Positions 42,960-50,740 of a DNA stretch of 64,000 nucleotides are shown piece by piece. The DNA is from Phyllobacterium sp. 21LDTY02-6 (GTDB taxonomy: Bacteria > Pseudomonadota > Alphaproteobacteria > Rhizobiales > Rhizobiaceae), in the NCBI RefSeq assembly GCF_023554255.2, contig NZ_JAMJWD020000001.1, forward strand, positions 62,001-126,000. The letters are read 5' to 3'. A model generated the notes under the pieces. It had not been told where the DNA came from and ran no database searches. It was given only the letters and a program-made list of their open reading frames with translations. Both the position numbers and the translations under genes were made by a program. How positions within the stretch are numbered: the first letter of the stretch is position 1; each line of letters opens with the position of its first letter.

Positions 42960-42975
42960 GGCAGCAATTGCCGCC
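42960..42975. promoter_or_regulatory. Near-perfect 16-bp palindrome upstream of the vjbR-like gene
   Basis: ggcagcaattgccgcc is symmetric around caattg with one mismatched pair. It ends 20 bases before the start codon of the LuxR-type gene. Its position and symmetry suit a dimeric regulator, possibly autoregulation; this is inference. Confidence 0.4.
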
Positions 42976-42995
42976 GTGGGGATTATTGCGGTTCG

Positions 42996-43787
42996 ATGCA
43001 CTTCAATCTGGCTCATTTTCCCGACTTCCAGGAGGGATTTTTCAGTGGGACGGTAGACCACGAAATATTGGAGATGCTGATAGAAATCCGGCAACAGCTC
43101 GGCTGCCTGCATCTCACGCATCTTGGCTATGCCGACCAGACCGTCACCAAGGCCGGCCCCATTCCGGACATAGCGGTCCTGACGACCCTGCCGACGACCT
43201 GGGCGCTTCGCTATTCCGCCAAGAACTACTACAAGGTCGATCCCCTGATGCGGACGATAACCTTGTCTGGAGAGATCAGCCCGATCCGCGGCACCGTGCG
43301 CGATCTGGGGCAGGATGCCCTGGCGGGCGGGGATAGCGCGACGTTTCAGCGTGACCGGGAGCGGCGTGGCCTCGGAAACCTGTTTCTCGGCGTGAACAGC
43401 TCGAACAGCTATGGTTTCCGCGGGCTGACGGAGTTCACCTTCCAGGTGGAGCCGGCGGAGCAGCGGCTATTCACCGAGCGCATCCGCAAAAGGCTTGTTG
43501 CGATCGCCTCCCGCATCCATACGGCCCTGCATGGCAGCCGCAATCCGGCTCTCGCCGCGGCAGCAGCCAAACTCCTGACGAAACGCGAAATCGACTGCCT
43601 CTACTGGGCCGCCAATGGCAAGACCGATGGTGAAATCGGCGAGATCCTGGACATAGCCCGGTGGACGGTCGTGACCTACCTGCAAAATGCCAAGAACAAG
43701 CTCGGCTGCGCCAACAGGACGGCTGCAGTCGTCACCGCCCTGGCGCTGGGCGTCATCGAGATGCCGGTTATCTCGCATCGGTTCTGA
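42996..43787 (+). CDS. vjbR: VjbR-like LuxR family quorum-sensing regulator
   Basis: A 263-aa transcription regulator. Residues about 10-175 form an autoinducer-binding domain with the conserved Trp69, Tyr73, Asp82 and Pro83 (LPTTWALRYSAKNYYKVDP) and Gly127 (GLGNLF). Residues about 194-255 are a LuxR helix-turn-helix. The DNA-binding region (LTKREIDCLYWAANGKTDGE onward, LDIARWTVVTYLQNAKNKL) is very close to my memory of Brucella VjbR, as is the opening LAHFPDF. VjbR controls flagellar and type IV secretion genes in Brucella, which fits its place beside flhB here. No acyl-homoserine lactone synthase gene is in the window. Confidence 0.85.
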   Translation: MHFNLAHFPDFQEGFFSGTVDHEILEMLIEIRQQLGCLHLTHLGYADQTVTKAGPIPDIAVLTTLPTTWALRYSAKNYYKVDPLMRTITLSGEISPIRGTVRDLGQDALAGGDSATFQRDRERRGLGNLFLGVNSSNSYGFRGLTEFTFQVEPAEQRLFTERIRKRLVAIASRIHTALHGSRNPALAAAAAKLLTKREIDCLYWAANGKTDGEIGEILDIARWTVVTYLQNAKNKLGCANRTAAVVTALALGVIEMPVISHRF

Positions 43788-43799
43788 GGCGGCGGAACT

Positions 43800-44240
43800 C
43801 TATTCCATCCGTTCGGGCGCGGCGAGCTGGGGCAATCGCGCATCCTGAAAGGCTGCGTCCAGGAGTTCGGTGTTCTCGGCGGGGCTGCGCCCCGTCTCGG
43901 CAAATCTGAGATGGTGCAGATCGATCTTCGATTCTTCGGCTGACAGGATGAGCCTGAAATAGGCGCTCACACCAAGATTGCAGAATTCGAGGTCGAGGGT
44001 GACGACTGGGCTCGATGCCCAGTCGAGAATGTAATCGCCGCCGAGACCGAAAGTGAGCGTGCCCGGATGAAAATGCAATTCGGTTGCCGAGTTGACGATA
44101 TCGGCGATGTTCCCGAACAATTCGCAGCGTATGAAGGCGATGTAATCGGCGGCATCCACCAGGCGCAGATCGCGCACGACTTCCGTCAGGTGACTGGTGA
44201 TGAGGTCGACGCGCTGGGTAGAAAATTGTGTTCTCTTCAT
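43800..44240 (-). CDS. Hypothetical protein between vjbR-like gene and flhB
   Basis: A 146-aa protein that I do not recognise. It begins MKRTQFSTQRVDLITSHLTE and looks like a small alpha/beta cytoplasmic protein without signal peptide or membrane helix. Notable features are a Gly-rich stretch with aromatic residues (PGTLTFGLGGDYILDW) and an acidic C-terminus ending PQLAAPERME. It lies downstream of flhB on the same strand, 25 bases after the flhB stop, so it is the last gene of the minus flagellar operon, and converges on the vjbR-like gene. Its position argues for a flagellar or regulatory accessory role. An overlapping reading frame in another phase is rejected. Confidence 0.65.
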   Translation of the reverse strand: MKRTQFSTQRVDLITSHLTEVVRDLRLVDAADYIAFIRCELFGNIADIVNSATELHFHPGTLTFGLGGDYILDWASSPVVTLDLEFCNLGVSAYFRLILSAEESKIDLHHLRFAETGRSPAENTELLDAAFQDARLPQLAAPERME

Positions 44241-44265
44241 ATGGCACCCGATATGGACGGCTATT

Positions 44266-45327
44266 CTAGCGTCGGCGACTGTTAACGAACTGGATCAGTT
44301 CCGCGACTGCCTTGTAAAATTCCGGCGCGATTGCATGATTCACCTGCACCTGGCTGTACAATGAACGCGCCAGCGGAACGTTTTCGACAATCGGTATGTC
44401 ATTGGCCTCGGCGATCTCCCTGATTCTCATCGCGATGATGTCCTGCCCCTTTGCAACGACCACCGGTGCCGCATCCTTGTTCGGTACATAGCGCAAGGCA
44501 ACGGAGAAATGCGTCGGATTTGCGACGATCAGCGTGGCGGTCGGGACCGTCGCGATCATGCGCTGGCGCGCGCGGTCCCGCCCGAGCGACCGCAAGCGCG
44601 ACTTGAGCAGCGGATCGCCCTCGGCCTGCTTGTGCTCGTCCTTGACTTCCTGACGCGTCATGCGGAGCTCGTTGCGCCAATGAATTCTCGACCAGGCGAG
44701 GTCGAATGCGGCGAGCGCGGCAACGGCGATGGCTATCGAGGAAAGCAGTCTCGTCAGATGCGTGCGCACGAGTTCGGGCAGTTGCCCGGGCTCTGTCATC
44801 AGGGCGTCGACGAAGAAACTGCTGTCCCGGAAGAAGATCATGAAGACGATCGTGCTGGCGGCGCCGAACTTGAATACCGACTTCAGGAACTCGACGCGGC
44901 CTGCGGGCCCGAAGATGCGCTCCCATCCCTTGGCGGGAGAGATGCGCGAGGCCTGGGGTTCGATGCGCTGCATGACGATGCGGGGGGCGTTCTGCAATAC
45001 GGATGCCAATATGCCAGCGCCCGGGATGAGGATCATCGCCGGCAGCAGTGCAAGACCGACGGCGGCGCCGATGATCAGGAACACTTGCTGCGCATCCTCC
45101 GCGCCATCGAGCCGCCAATCATAGGATTTGTCGACCAGCTCCGCGAGGAAGCGGGAAAGTTCGGCACCGCTCGGCACGGCGACGAATATGAGGACCAGCA
45201 GGAAGGCGACGATGGAGGCGAGTATCGGAGCCTCGCGCGAAAACGGCAGGTTTCCCTTCTCGATGGCATCACTGACCTTTTTTTCAGTGGCCTCTTCTGT
45301 CTTGCTATCCTTGTCGGACGGCTCCAT
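44266..45327 (-). CDS. flhB: Flagellar export switch protein FlhB
   Basis: A 353-aa inner-membrane part of the flagellar type III export gate. The N-terminus MEPSDKDSKTEEATEKKVSDA is typical. Four membrane helices cover about residues 34-210, followed by the cytoplasmic domain with the autocleavage site Asn270-Pro271-Thr272-His273 (VANPTHFSVAL) that switches export specificity from rod/hook to filament proteins. Length matches the family. Part of the minus-strand operon motA, fliM, 163-aa protein, fliN, fliG, flhB, 146-aa protein. Confidence 0.95.
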   Translation of the reverse strand: MEPSDKDSKTEEATEKKVSDAIEKGNLPFSREAPILASIVAFLLVLIFVAVPSGAELSRFLAELVDKSYDWRLDGAEDAQQVFLIIGAAVGLALLPAMILIPGAGILASVLQNAPRIVMQRIEPQASRISPAKGWERIFGPAGRVEFLKSVFKFGAASTIVFMIFFRDSSFFVDALMTEPGQLPELVRTHLTRLLSSIAIAVAALAAFDLAWSRIHWRNELRMTRQEVKDEHKQAEGDPLLKSRLRSLGRDRARQRMIATVPTATLIVANPTHFSVALRYVPNKDAAPVVVAKGQDIIAMRIREIAEANDIPIVENVPLARSLYSQVQVNHAIAPEFYKAVAELIQFVNSRRR

Positions 45328-45341
45328 TCAGCACGGCCCGC

Positions 45342-46370
45342 TCATGACGCGGCTTCCTCGGGCTCAAGGCGAAGATCGCCTCGCTCGGCAAGAAGGATGG
45401 CTGTTCTCGCGATCGATCGCCTCGCCTGCGTCACCGTATTCGCATTGATGTTGGTCTGGTTGGCAAGTTCGGTCTCCACCATCCGCCGTCCACGGGTGGA
45501 GAGCGATTGCAGAATGAGCTCCTGCAATTGCGGCTCGCAGCCATGCAGGGCGTTGGTGACGACATCCGTCGCGATATCGTCGAAGAGGATCAGGCGCGCG
45601 CGCTGCGACAGGCGGACAATATCTTCGAAGGTGAAGAGCTTGGCCTTGATCTTGGCCAGATCGTCGCTGCTCAGGCCGTCGAGGTCGGACAACAGTTCGT
45701 CCATCTCCGATTTCTGCAACTGGTTGATGATGTCGGCAACGACGCCGTGATGGCTCTTTTCGGTATTGCCATTATCCTTGCCGGTCACTTCGCGCTGAAG
45801 CATTCCTTCGAGGATTTTCACGGCGCCGGCGTTGACGTTGCGGATGTGAAGCGTCCGCTGGATGATGCCGCGGCGTTCCGATCCGGCAAAGCGGATCAGG
45901 AGACGCGCCGCCACGTCCGATGGCAGGCGGGAGATCACATAGGCGGTGATCTGCTGATGCTGTCCGCAAAGATAGGCGTGCAGCACTTCGAGCGGAACAC
46001 GCTGCAACTGGTCCCAGACCGATTCCTGTGCCAGCAGTTCGGGCCGGCGGTTCTCGATAACGGCACTGGCTTCATCGGCCGATAGCGATTCCCGCAGCAG
46101 GCCCTCGAAGCGCATTCCCGCCTCGGATAGCGGCGCGCCGTCCGCAAAGGCGTTTTCGAACTGCTTGACCAGTTCCTCGAAATCGCCGGGCGTGATCGGT
46201 TCGAGCTTTCGCGCATGTACAGCGAGCGATCGCAGATCATCGGCCGAAAAATGCTTCAGCAGCCGCGAGGCGGATGGTCGCCCGATCGCGACGAGCAGTG
46301 CAGCGACCTTCTCCGGGCCGGTAAGGTCGTTCACGGCGCTCGGCTCCAGAGGTGTTTCATGCTCGCTCAT
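45342..46370 (-). CDS. fliG: Flagellar motor switch protein FliG
   Basis: A 342-aa cytoplasmic C-ring protein that connects the MS ring to FliM and forms the torque-generating surface. Visible parts are the N-terminal domain (LTGPEKVAALLVAIGRPSASRL), the middle armadillo-like domain with HPQ-like residues replaced (LLHAYLCGQHQQITAYVISRLPSDVAARL region), and the C-terminal charged helix (DELLSDLDGLSSDDLAKIKAKLFTFEDI). The family length is 330-345. Lies 14 bases upstream of flhB and eight bases downstream of fliN. Confidence 0.92.
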   Translation of the reverse strand: MSEHETPLEPSAVNDLTGPEKVAALLVAIGRPSASRLLKHFSADDLRSLAVHARKLEPITPGDFEELVKQFENAFADGAPLSEAGMRFEGLLRESLSADEASAVIENRRPELLAQESVWDQLQRVPLEVLHAYLCGQHQQITAYVISRLPSDVAARLLIRFAGSERRGIIQRTLHIRNVNAGAVKILEGMLQREVTGKDNGNTEKSHHGVVADIINQLQKSEMDELLSDLDGLSSDDLAKIKAKLFTFEDIVRLSQRARLILFDDIATDVVTNALHGCEPQLQELILQSLSTRGRRMVETELANQTNINANTVTQARRSIARTAILLAERGDLRLEPEEAAS

Positions 46371-46378
46371 ATGCCGGC

Positions 46379-46729
46379 CTAGCTTCCGCTGCCGATCACT
46401 TCAGTCAGGCTGACGCCAAAGCGCGAACTGTCGTCCTCGAGCACGATGACTTCGCCGCGCGCGATGACGCGGCCATTGACGACGATATCGACAGGATCGC
46501 CGATCTGCTTGTCGAGGGTCACGATCGAGCCCCGGCCGAGCTTCATCAAGTTTGCGACGGGCATCGAGGTGCTGCCCAGGACGACCTGTACATCGACCGG
46601 GATACCCATGATGAGGTCGAGATTCGGCTTCGGATTGACGGGGCGTTTTACTTCCGGCTCGTCGCGCTTCAACTCTTCGATCGCTTCGTTGAGTTCGTCT
46701 TCGATCGATTGTTTGTCTGAGATTGCCAT
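46379..46729 (-). CDS. fliN: Flagellar motor switch protein FliN
   Basis: A 116-aa C-ring protein. The N-terminal about 35 residues are acidic and variable; the SpoA domain covers about residues 38-112 (NLDLIMGIPVDVQVVLGSTSMPVANLMKLGRGSIVTLDKQ region, then VDIVVNGRVIARGEVIVLED and FGVSLTEVI). All core features of FliN are present. It is separated from fliM by the 163-aa coiled-coil gene, unlike the fliM-fliN adjacency of enteric bacteria. Confidence 0.95.
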   Translation of the reverse strand: MAISDKQSIEDELNEAIEELKRDEPEVKRPVNPKPNLDLIMGIPVDVQVVLGSTSMPVANLMKLGRGSIVTLDKQIGDPVDIVVNGRVIARGEVIVLEDDSSRFGVSLTEVIGSGS

Positions 46730-46753
46730 GATGAAGATCCTGAATCGAAGGAG

Positions 46754-47245
46754 TTATAGGACAGCGTTGGCGACGTCGGCGCTTCGCACGATCCGGTTTA
46801 CAAAGACAGGCAGTTTTCTCGGCTGTTCGGCCGGTCGCGCATCGACGGTGGCGGCAGGGCGCTGCGGCACGAAAACGGCAGCCGCTTGCCGCTGGATGGC
46901 CGGCGCCGCCGGTTCGGCAACGGGTTTCGTCGCCGGCACGAAATTCTCCTGAAGATCGAGCCTGGCGCGCTTTACGAGATCGACTGCCCGGTCCATTTCG
47001 GAGCGAACCCTGTCGGAATCGCGCAGCCGCGCCTCGAGGCGAATGCTCTCGTCGCGGCAGGTTTCCCGCTCGGCCTGGAGGATTGCCAGCGCCTTCTGCA
47101 GATTGCTGGCGGAGCTTGCGACCTGTGCCGCCATCAGACGGCTCATGGCGGTCAATTGACTGGCCTTGCGCAGCGCGGCAAAGAAGATGATCAATGAAAA
47201 CGCGCTCAAAATCACGGAAATCAGGTTAGCCAGCTGCAAGCTCAT
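46754..47245 (-). CDS. Membrane-anchored coiled-coil protein of the flagellar switch operon
   Basis: A 163-aa protein of unknown function. One N-terminal membrane helix (LANLISVILSAFSLIIFFAAL) is followed by a predicted coiled coil of about 70 residues (SASNLQKALAILQAERETC through DSDRVRSEMDRAVDLVKRAR), then a Pro/Ala-rich segment (PAAPAIQRQAAAVFVPQRPA) and a hydrophobic C-terminus (VNRIVRSADVANAVL). The start overlaps the end of fliM by 20 bases and the stop lies 24 bases before fliN, so it is fixed between two C-ring genes. A scaffolding or switch-assembly role is inferred from position. Confidence 0.72.
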   Translation of the reverse strand: MSLQLANLISVILSAFSLIIFFAALRKASQLTAMSRLMAAQVASSASNLQKALAILQAERETCRDESIRLEARLRDSDRVRSEMDRAVDLVKRARLDLQENFVPATKPVAEPAAPAIQRQAAAVFVPQRPAATVDARPAEQPRKLPVFVNRIVRSADVANAVL

Positions 47246-48164
47246 CCAGGAGATCCTCTTCTTCGTTGACGGGTTCGGTAAGGCGAACGGTGAAAGCGGT
47301 ACCGGCTTTTCCGAGGCGGCACTTATAGAGCGACTGGCCGCCGCTGCGGAGGCGGAAGTGGTCTATGGCGTCCTTTGGCAATTGCAGGATCTGCCCCGGC
47401 CGCAGTTCGGCGATCTGCGCAAGCGTCATCGTGCCCTGCTGCAGATAGGCCTCGAGCTCGACATGGGCGCGGCTCACTTCCAGGCGCATCTTCTTCGCCC
47501 AGGCGGGATCGAGATGATGTGCCGGGCGCCGGAGCAACCGGGCAATGGCGTCCTGCATCGGGCGGAAGCTCGAGCGTGGCAGCAATATGTCGACAGTACC
47601 GCTCACGCCTGCCGCCTTCAGGACCAGCGAGCAGCAGATCATGCGTGCTTCGACAGGCGAGCCGGAAGGCAGGTGCGCGGTCTCGGCAATGTCTCCGAGC
47701 TGGAACAGGGTTTCGCTGCCGGAGGCGAATATCTGATCGAGAGCGGCGGCGACTTCGGCGAAGACGTGCCTTGCGACCGAGAGATCGATGGAAGTCAGTG
47801 GACGCGACGGCGCTTCCGCCAGAGTGACGAAGCCGGACCCGAACAGTATCTCGGTCGCGCATTCGGCAAAGGCCCGGTCGGCGGCAAGCAGCAGCCGGGA
47901 GCCCCATTTCGGAACGGCCACGGTGCCAAGCAACGCCGAGCCGGTGATCGATCCGGCAGTGTCGGACTTCTCGAGTGTCCTTGCACCGGCGAAATCGAGG
48001 ACGACCGGCACTTCGGTTTGAGCAGCAAGCCGGGCAGCGAGCGACGCAGCGAGGTCACGGAATACCGTCTCGACGGATTTGAGATCGTCCACGGACAGGC
48101 CGGCGGCGCGAAGGATGCTCTCGGCCAGCGCGTCCGGTTTTTTCTGTTCGGTCTCTGCTTCCAT
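47226..48164 (-). CDS. fliM: Flagellar motor switch protein FliM (divergent)
   Basis: A 312-aa FliM-type protein. The middle domain is recognisable around VAVPKWGSRLLLAADRAFAECATEILFG, and a C-terminal SpoA domain around LEAYLQQGTMTLAQIAELRPGQILQLPKDA. Two features are unlike the enteric protein: the N-terminal EIDALL motif that binds phosphorylated CheY is absent (the start is MEAETEQKKPDALAESIL), and the GGxG loop that contacts FliG is not evident. Operon context (motA, fliM, fliN, fliG) makes the assignment secure. Located at the cytoplasmic C-ring. Confidence 0.88.
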   Translation of the reverse strand: MEAETEQKKPDALAESILRAAGLSVDDLKSVETVFRDLAASLAARLAAQTEVPVVLDFAGARTLEKSDTAGSITGSALLGTVAVPKWGSRLLLAADRAFAECATEILFGSGFVTLAEAPSRPLTSIDLSVARHVFAEVAAALDQIFASGSETLFQLGDIAETAHLPSGSPVEARMICCSLVLKAAGVSGTVDILLPRSSFRPMQDAIARLLRRPAHHLDPAWAKKMRLEVSRAHVELEAYLQQGTMTLAQIAELRPGQILQLPKDAIDHFRLRSGGQSLYKCRLGKAGTAFTVRLTEPVNEEEDLLDELAAG

Positions 48165-48173
48165 CGCCGCCGC

Positions 48174-49064
48174 CTATGCCGCTTGCTGAAGCGGGGTCGT
48201 TGGCGTCAGCGTTTCCTGCTCGACCACGTCGATGGATGGACGGTCATAGGCGGAAATGGTCTTGCGGCCATATTCGAGGGCGATCTGCGGCAGGGCGCCA
48301 TTCATATAGGCGAGCAATGTCTGCTTGACGATGACATAGAGGCGGTTCTGTTTTTCGCGGGTCATCTTGATCTTGCCGGCGATCGGCCCGACGACGCCAT
48401 AGGAAAGGAAGATGCCGGCGAAGGTGCCGACCAGCGCCGCCCCGATCAGATGGCCGAGGATTTCCGGCGATTCGTTCAGCGCGCCCATGGCCTTGATCAC
48501 GCCCAGCACCGCGGCGACGATACCGAGCGCGGGCAAGCCTTCCGACACCGTCACCATCGCGTGGTAGGGTTTGAGCTTGTCCCGGGAGATCGTGTGGATC
48601 TCCTCATCCATCAGGGCCTCGATTTCATGCGACCTTGCATTGCCGATAATGATGAGGCGGCAATAGTCGCAGATGAAATTGGTGAGGTCGTGGTTCTTGA
48701 GAACGCTCGGAAACGACTGGAAAATGACCGAGTCGGCGGGATTATCGATGTGGACCTCCACCTCGTTGCGGGATTTTGCCCTCAATTCGCGCATGAGCGC
48801 ATAAAGCACGCCCAGTACGTCGAGATAGTCCCGCTGCTTCGGTACCTTGTTGGTGAAGGCTTCCATGCAGGCGCGGCCGGCATCCTTCACTGCGGAAAAT
48901 GGATTGGCGATCAGGAACGTACCGAGAGCCGATCCGCCGATGATGACGAACTCCCAGGGTTGCACGAGCACGCCGACATGCCCGCCCATGGCGATGAAGC
49001 CGCCAAGCAGACAACCCATGGTCACGACCAGGCCGATGATGATACCCAAGGCATTCTCCTGCAT
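48174..49064 (-). CDS. motA: Flagellar stator protein MotA
   Basis: A 296-aa inner-membrane stator subunit of the proton-driven motor. Four hydrophobic helices are visible ([53 protein letters not shown] and [21 protein letters not shown]). The cytoplasmic loop contains charged residues that face FliG. Pro residues at the ends of helices 3 and 4, needed for torque, are kept ([16 protein letters not shown]). First gene of the minus operon. MotB and MotC are encoded about 13 kb away on the other strand. Confidence 0.95.
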   Translation of the reverse strand: MQENALGIIIGLVVTMGCLLGGFIAMGGHVGVLVQPWEFVIIGGSALGTFLIANPFSAVKDAGRACMEAFTNKVPKQRDYLDVLGVLYALMRELRAKSRNEVEVHIDNPADSVIFQSFPSVLKNHDLTNFICDYCRLIIIGNARSHEIEALMDEEIHTISRDKLKPYHAMVTVSEGLPALGIVAAVLGVIKAMGALNESPEILGHLIGAALVGTFAGIFLSYGVVGPIAGKIKMTREKQNRLYVIVKQTLLAYMNGALPQIALEYGRKTISAYDRPSIDVVEQETLTPTTPLQQAA

Positions 49065-49196
49065 ATTTCTTGCGCTGAAGCACTAGCAATTCCGGCTTGC
49101 GCGAACCTTGCAGGCCGGCGAGGCCGTAGCTTTGCCTGCGACAGGTTCAGGCAAGCTTGATCTGCAAGAACCGGCGCAGATATCAGGAGGCGCCGC
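49065..49196. promoter_or_regulatory. Divergent flagellar control region
   Basis: This 132-base gap separates motA (minus) from the plus-strand flagellar genes and must carry both promoters. It ends with aggagg at 49185-49190, a strong ribosome binding site for the DUF1217 gene. No promoter consensus that I trust is visible; short repeats such as cctgcgacagg occur but are weak. Confidence 0.45.
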
Positions 49197-49976
49197 ATGA
49201 CCAGTACGATGACGAGCTACCGTTTGATCACTGCCGACCTGCAGCGCTCGCTCACGCGCGTGGCCAAGGAGCCGATGGTGCAGAGGGAGAGCGAGTACTA
49301 TCTCGCGAACATCGGCAAGGTGAAGTCCATCGACGAGTTCATGAAGGATACGAAGCTCTACAATTATGCCCTGAAGGCCTACGGTCTCGACGACATGGCC
49401 TACGCCAAGGCCTTCATCCGCAAGGTGCTGACGGAAGGCGTAGCCGACAAGGACAGTTTCGCCAACAAGCTCACCGATACACGCTACAGGGAATTCGCCG
49501 CAGCCTTCGATTTCGAGAAATATGGCGCCGAGACGACGGGACGCAAGGAGGTGCGGCAGCCGGTAGTCGACAGTTTCGTGCGCCTGACCCTTGAGATGGA
49601 GACCGGCAAGGACAACGATGGAACACGGCTCGCGCTCTATTTCGCGCGCAAGGCCCCGAGCATCAAGAACCCCTATGAGATACTCGGCGACAAGAGGCTG
49701 TTGAAGGTGTTCCAGACCACGTTCAACATTCCTGCGGAGGTCTCCCGGCTGGATATCGACCGGCAAGCCAAGATGATCGAGGAAAAGCTCGACCTGGAAG
49801 ATCTGCAGGATCCGGCAAAGCTGGAAAAACTGCTCACGCGCTTCACCGCCATGTATGACATCGCCAATCCGACGACGACGGCAGCGCCCTCGGTGCTGCT
49901 TGGCGGTGCTCCGACGATCGGCATCTCCGCGAGCATTCTGACGACCCTGCAATCGTTCAAGCTCGGGGGCAGATAG
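49197..49976 (+). CDS. DUF1217 flagellar-locus protein
   Basis: A 259-aa protein of the DUF1217 family, seen in rhizobial flagellar clusters just before flgF. It begins MTSTMTSYRLITADLQRSLT and contains the conserved VQRESEYYLANIGKVKSIDE and KDSFANKLTDTRYREFAAAF. It is mostly helical, with a low-complexity region near VEEKL-like helices and a Gly-rich C-terminus (SVLLGGAPTIGISASILTTLQSFKLGGR). The C-terminal helix resembles that of axial proteins, so it could be an exported rod or hook accessory. Strong aggagg site upstream. The next gene, flgF, starts four bases after its stop. Confidence 0.8.
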   Translation: MTSTMTSYRLITADLQRSLTRVAKEPMVQRESEYYLANIGKVKSIDEFMKDTKLYNYALKAYGLDDMAYAKAFIRKVLTEGVADKDSFANKLTDTRYREFAAAFDFEKYGAETTGRKEVRQPVVDSFVRLTLEMETGKDNDGTRLALYFARKAPSIKNPYEILGDKRLLKVFQTTFNIPAEVSRLDIDRQAKMIEEKLDLEDLQDPAKLEKLLTRFTAMYDIANPTTTAAPSVLLGGAPTIGISASILTTLQSFKLGGR

Positions 49977-49979
49977 GCC

Positions 49980-50705
49980 ATGCAGAATTCGATCTATGTC
50001 GGGCTGTCGTCCCAGATATCGCTTGAGCGCAGGCTGGACGCCCTGGCGCACAATGTGGCGAACATGTCGACACCGGGATTTCGGGCCACCGGAATGAAAT
50101 TCGACGCCATGGTATCCAAGGCTGCGGAGGATTCCAGTTTCGTGACGGCCGGCGAAAGCTATATCAAGACCGAACCGGGGCCGATCACCCAGACGGGCAA
50201 CCCATTGGATGTCGCCGTGAAGGGCGATGTCTGGTTCGCCCTGCAATCTCCCGCCGGCCAGGTCTATACAAGGGACGGGCGGATGAAGATGTCGCCGGTC
50301 GGGGAACTGCTGTCCGTGAAGGGCTATCCCATTCTCGATGCGGGCGGCCAGCCGCTGATCATCGATCCGAATGGTGGTCCGCCGCAAATATCCGCCGACG
50401 GCGCCGTCTACCAGAACGGCAGGCAGCTCGGCGCCATCGGCCTTTATTCGATCGATGCCAAGGCCAAACTCGACTATTTCGACAATTCCGCCGTCATTCC
50501 CAGTGTGGCGGCGCAGCCGGTGCTCGACAATCCCAATGCCGGCGTCATCCAGGGTGCAGTCGAAGGCTCCAATGTTGATGCGATCAGCGAAATGACACGG
50601 CTGATGAGCGTGACCCGCGCCTTCGAACGGGTGGACGCGCTGTTGCGCAGCAATGAATCCACCGTTTCGGAAGCGATCAAGACGCTCGGATCGTCAAATG
50701 GGTGA
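49980..50705 (+). CDS. flgF: Flagellar proximal rod protein FlgF
   Basis: A 241-aa rod protein. The N-terminus IYVGLSSQISLERRLDALAHNVANMSTPGFR is the flagellar basal-body rod signature (ANNxANxxTxGY-type). The C-terminus SNVDAISEMTRLMSVTRAFERVD matches the axial protein C-terminal helix. The middle domain (NPLDVAVKGDVWFALQSPAG) is as in FlgF and FlgG; the shorter length and place before fliI support FlgF over FlgG, which is encoded at 53902. Exported by the flagellar type III apparatus. Confidence 0.92.
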   Translation: MQNSIYVGLSSQISLERRLDALAHNVANMSTPGFRATGMKFDAMVSKAAEDSSFVTAGESYIKTEPGPITQTGNPLDVAVKGDVWFALQSPAGQVYTRDGRMKMSPVGELLSVKGYPILDAGGQPLIIDPNGGPPQISADGAVYQNGRQLGAIGLYSIDAKAKLDYFDNSAVIPSVAAQPVLDNPNAGVIQGAVEGSNVDAISEMTRLMSVTRAFERVDALLRSNESTVSEAIKTLGSSNG

Positions 50706-50740
50706 TGCCATGAACGAGCCGGCGGGATCGTGAACCCGAT

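Noticed and set aside
43768..44247. Alternative minus-strand frame overlapping the 146-aa gene
   Set aside because: Very rich in Arg, His and Ser, the usual mark of a wrong frame in high-GC DNA, and it would overlap the end of the vjbR-like gene.
47166..49160. 664-codon open frame on the plus strand
   Set aside because: Antisense of fliM and motA, both certain genes.
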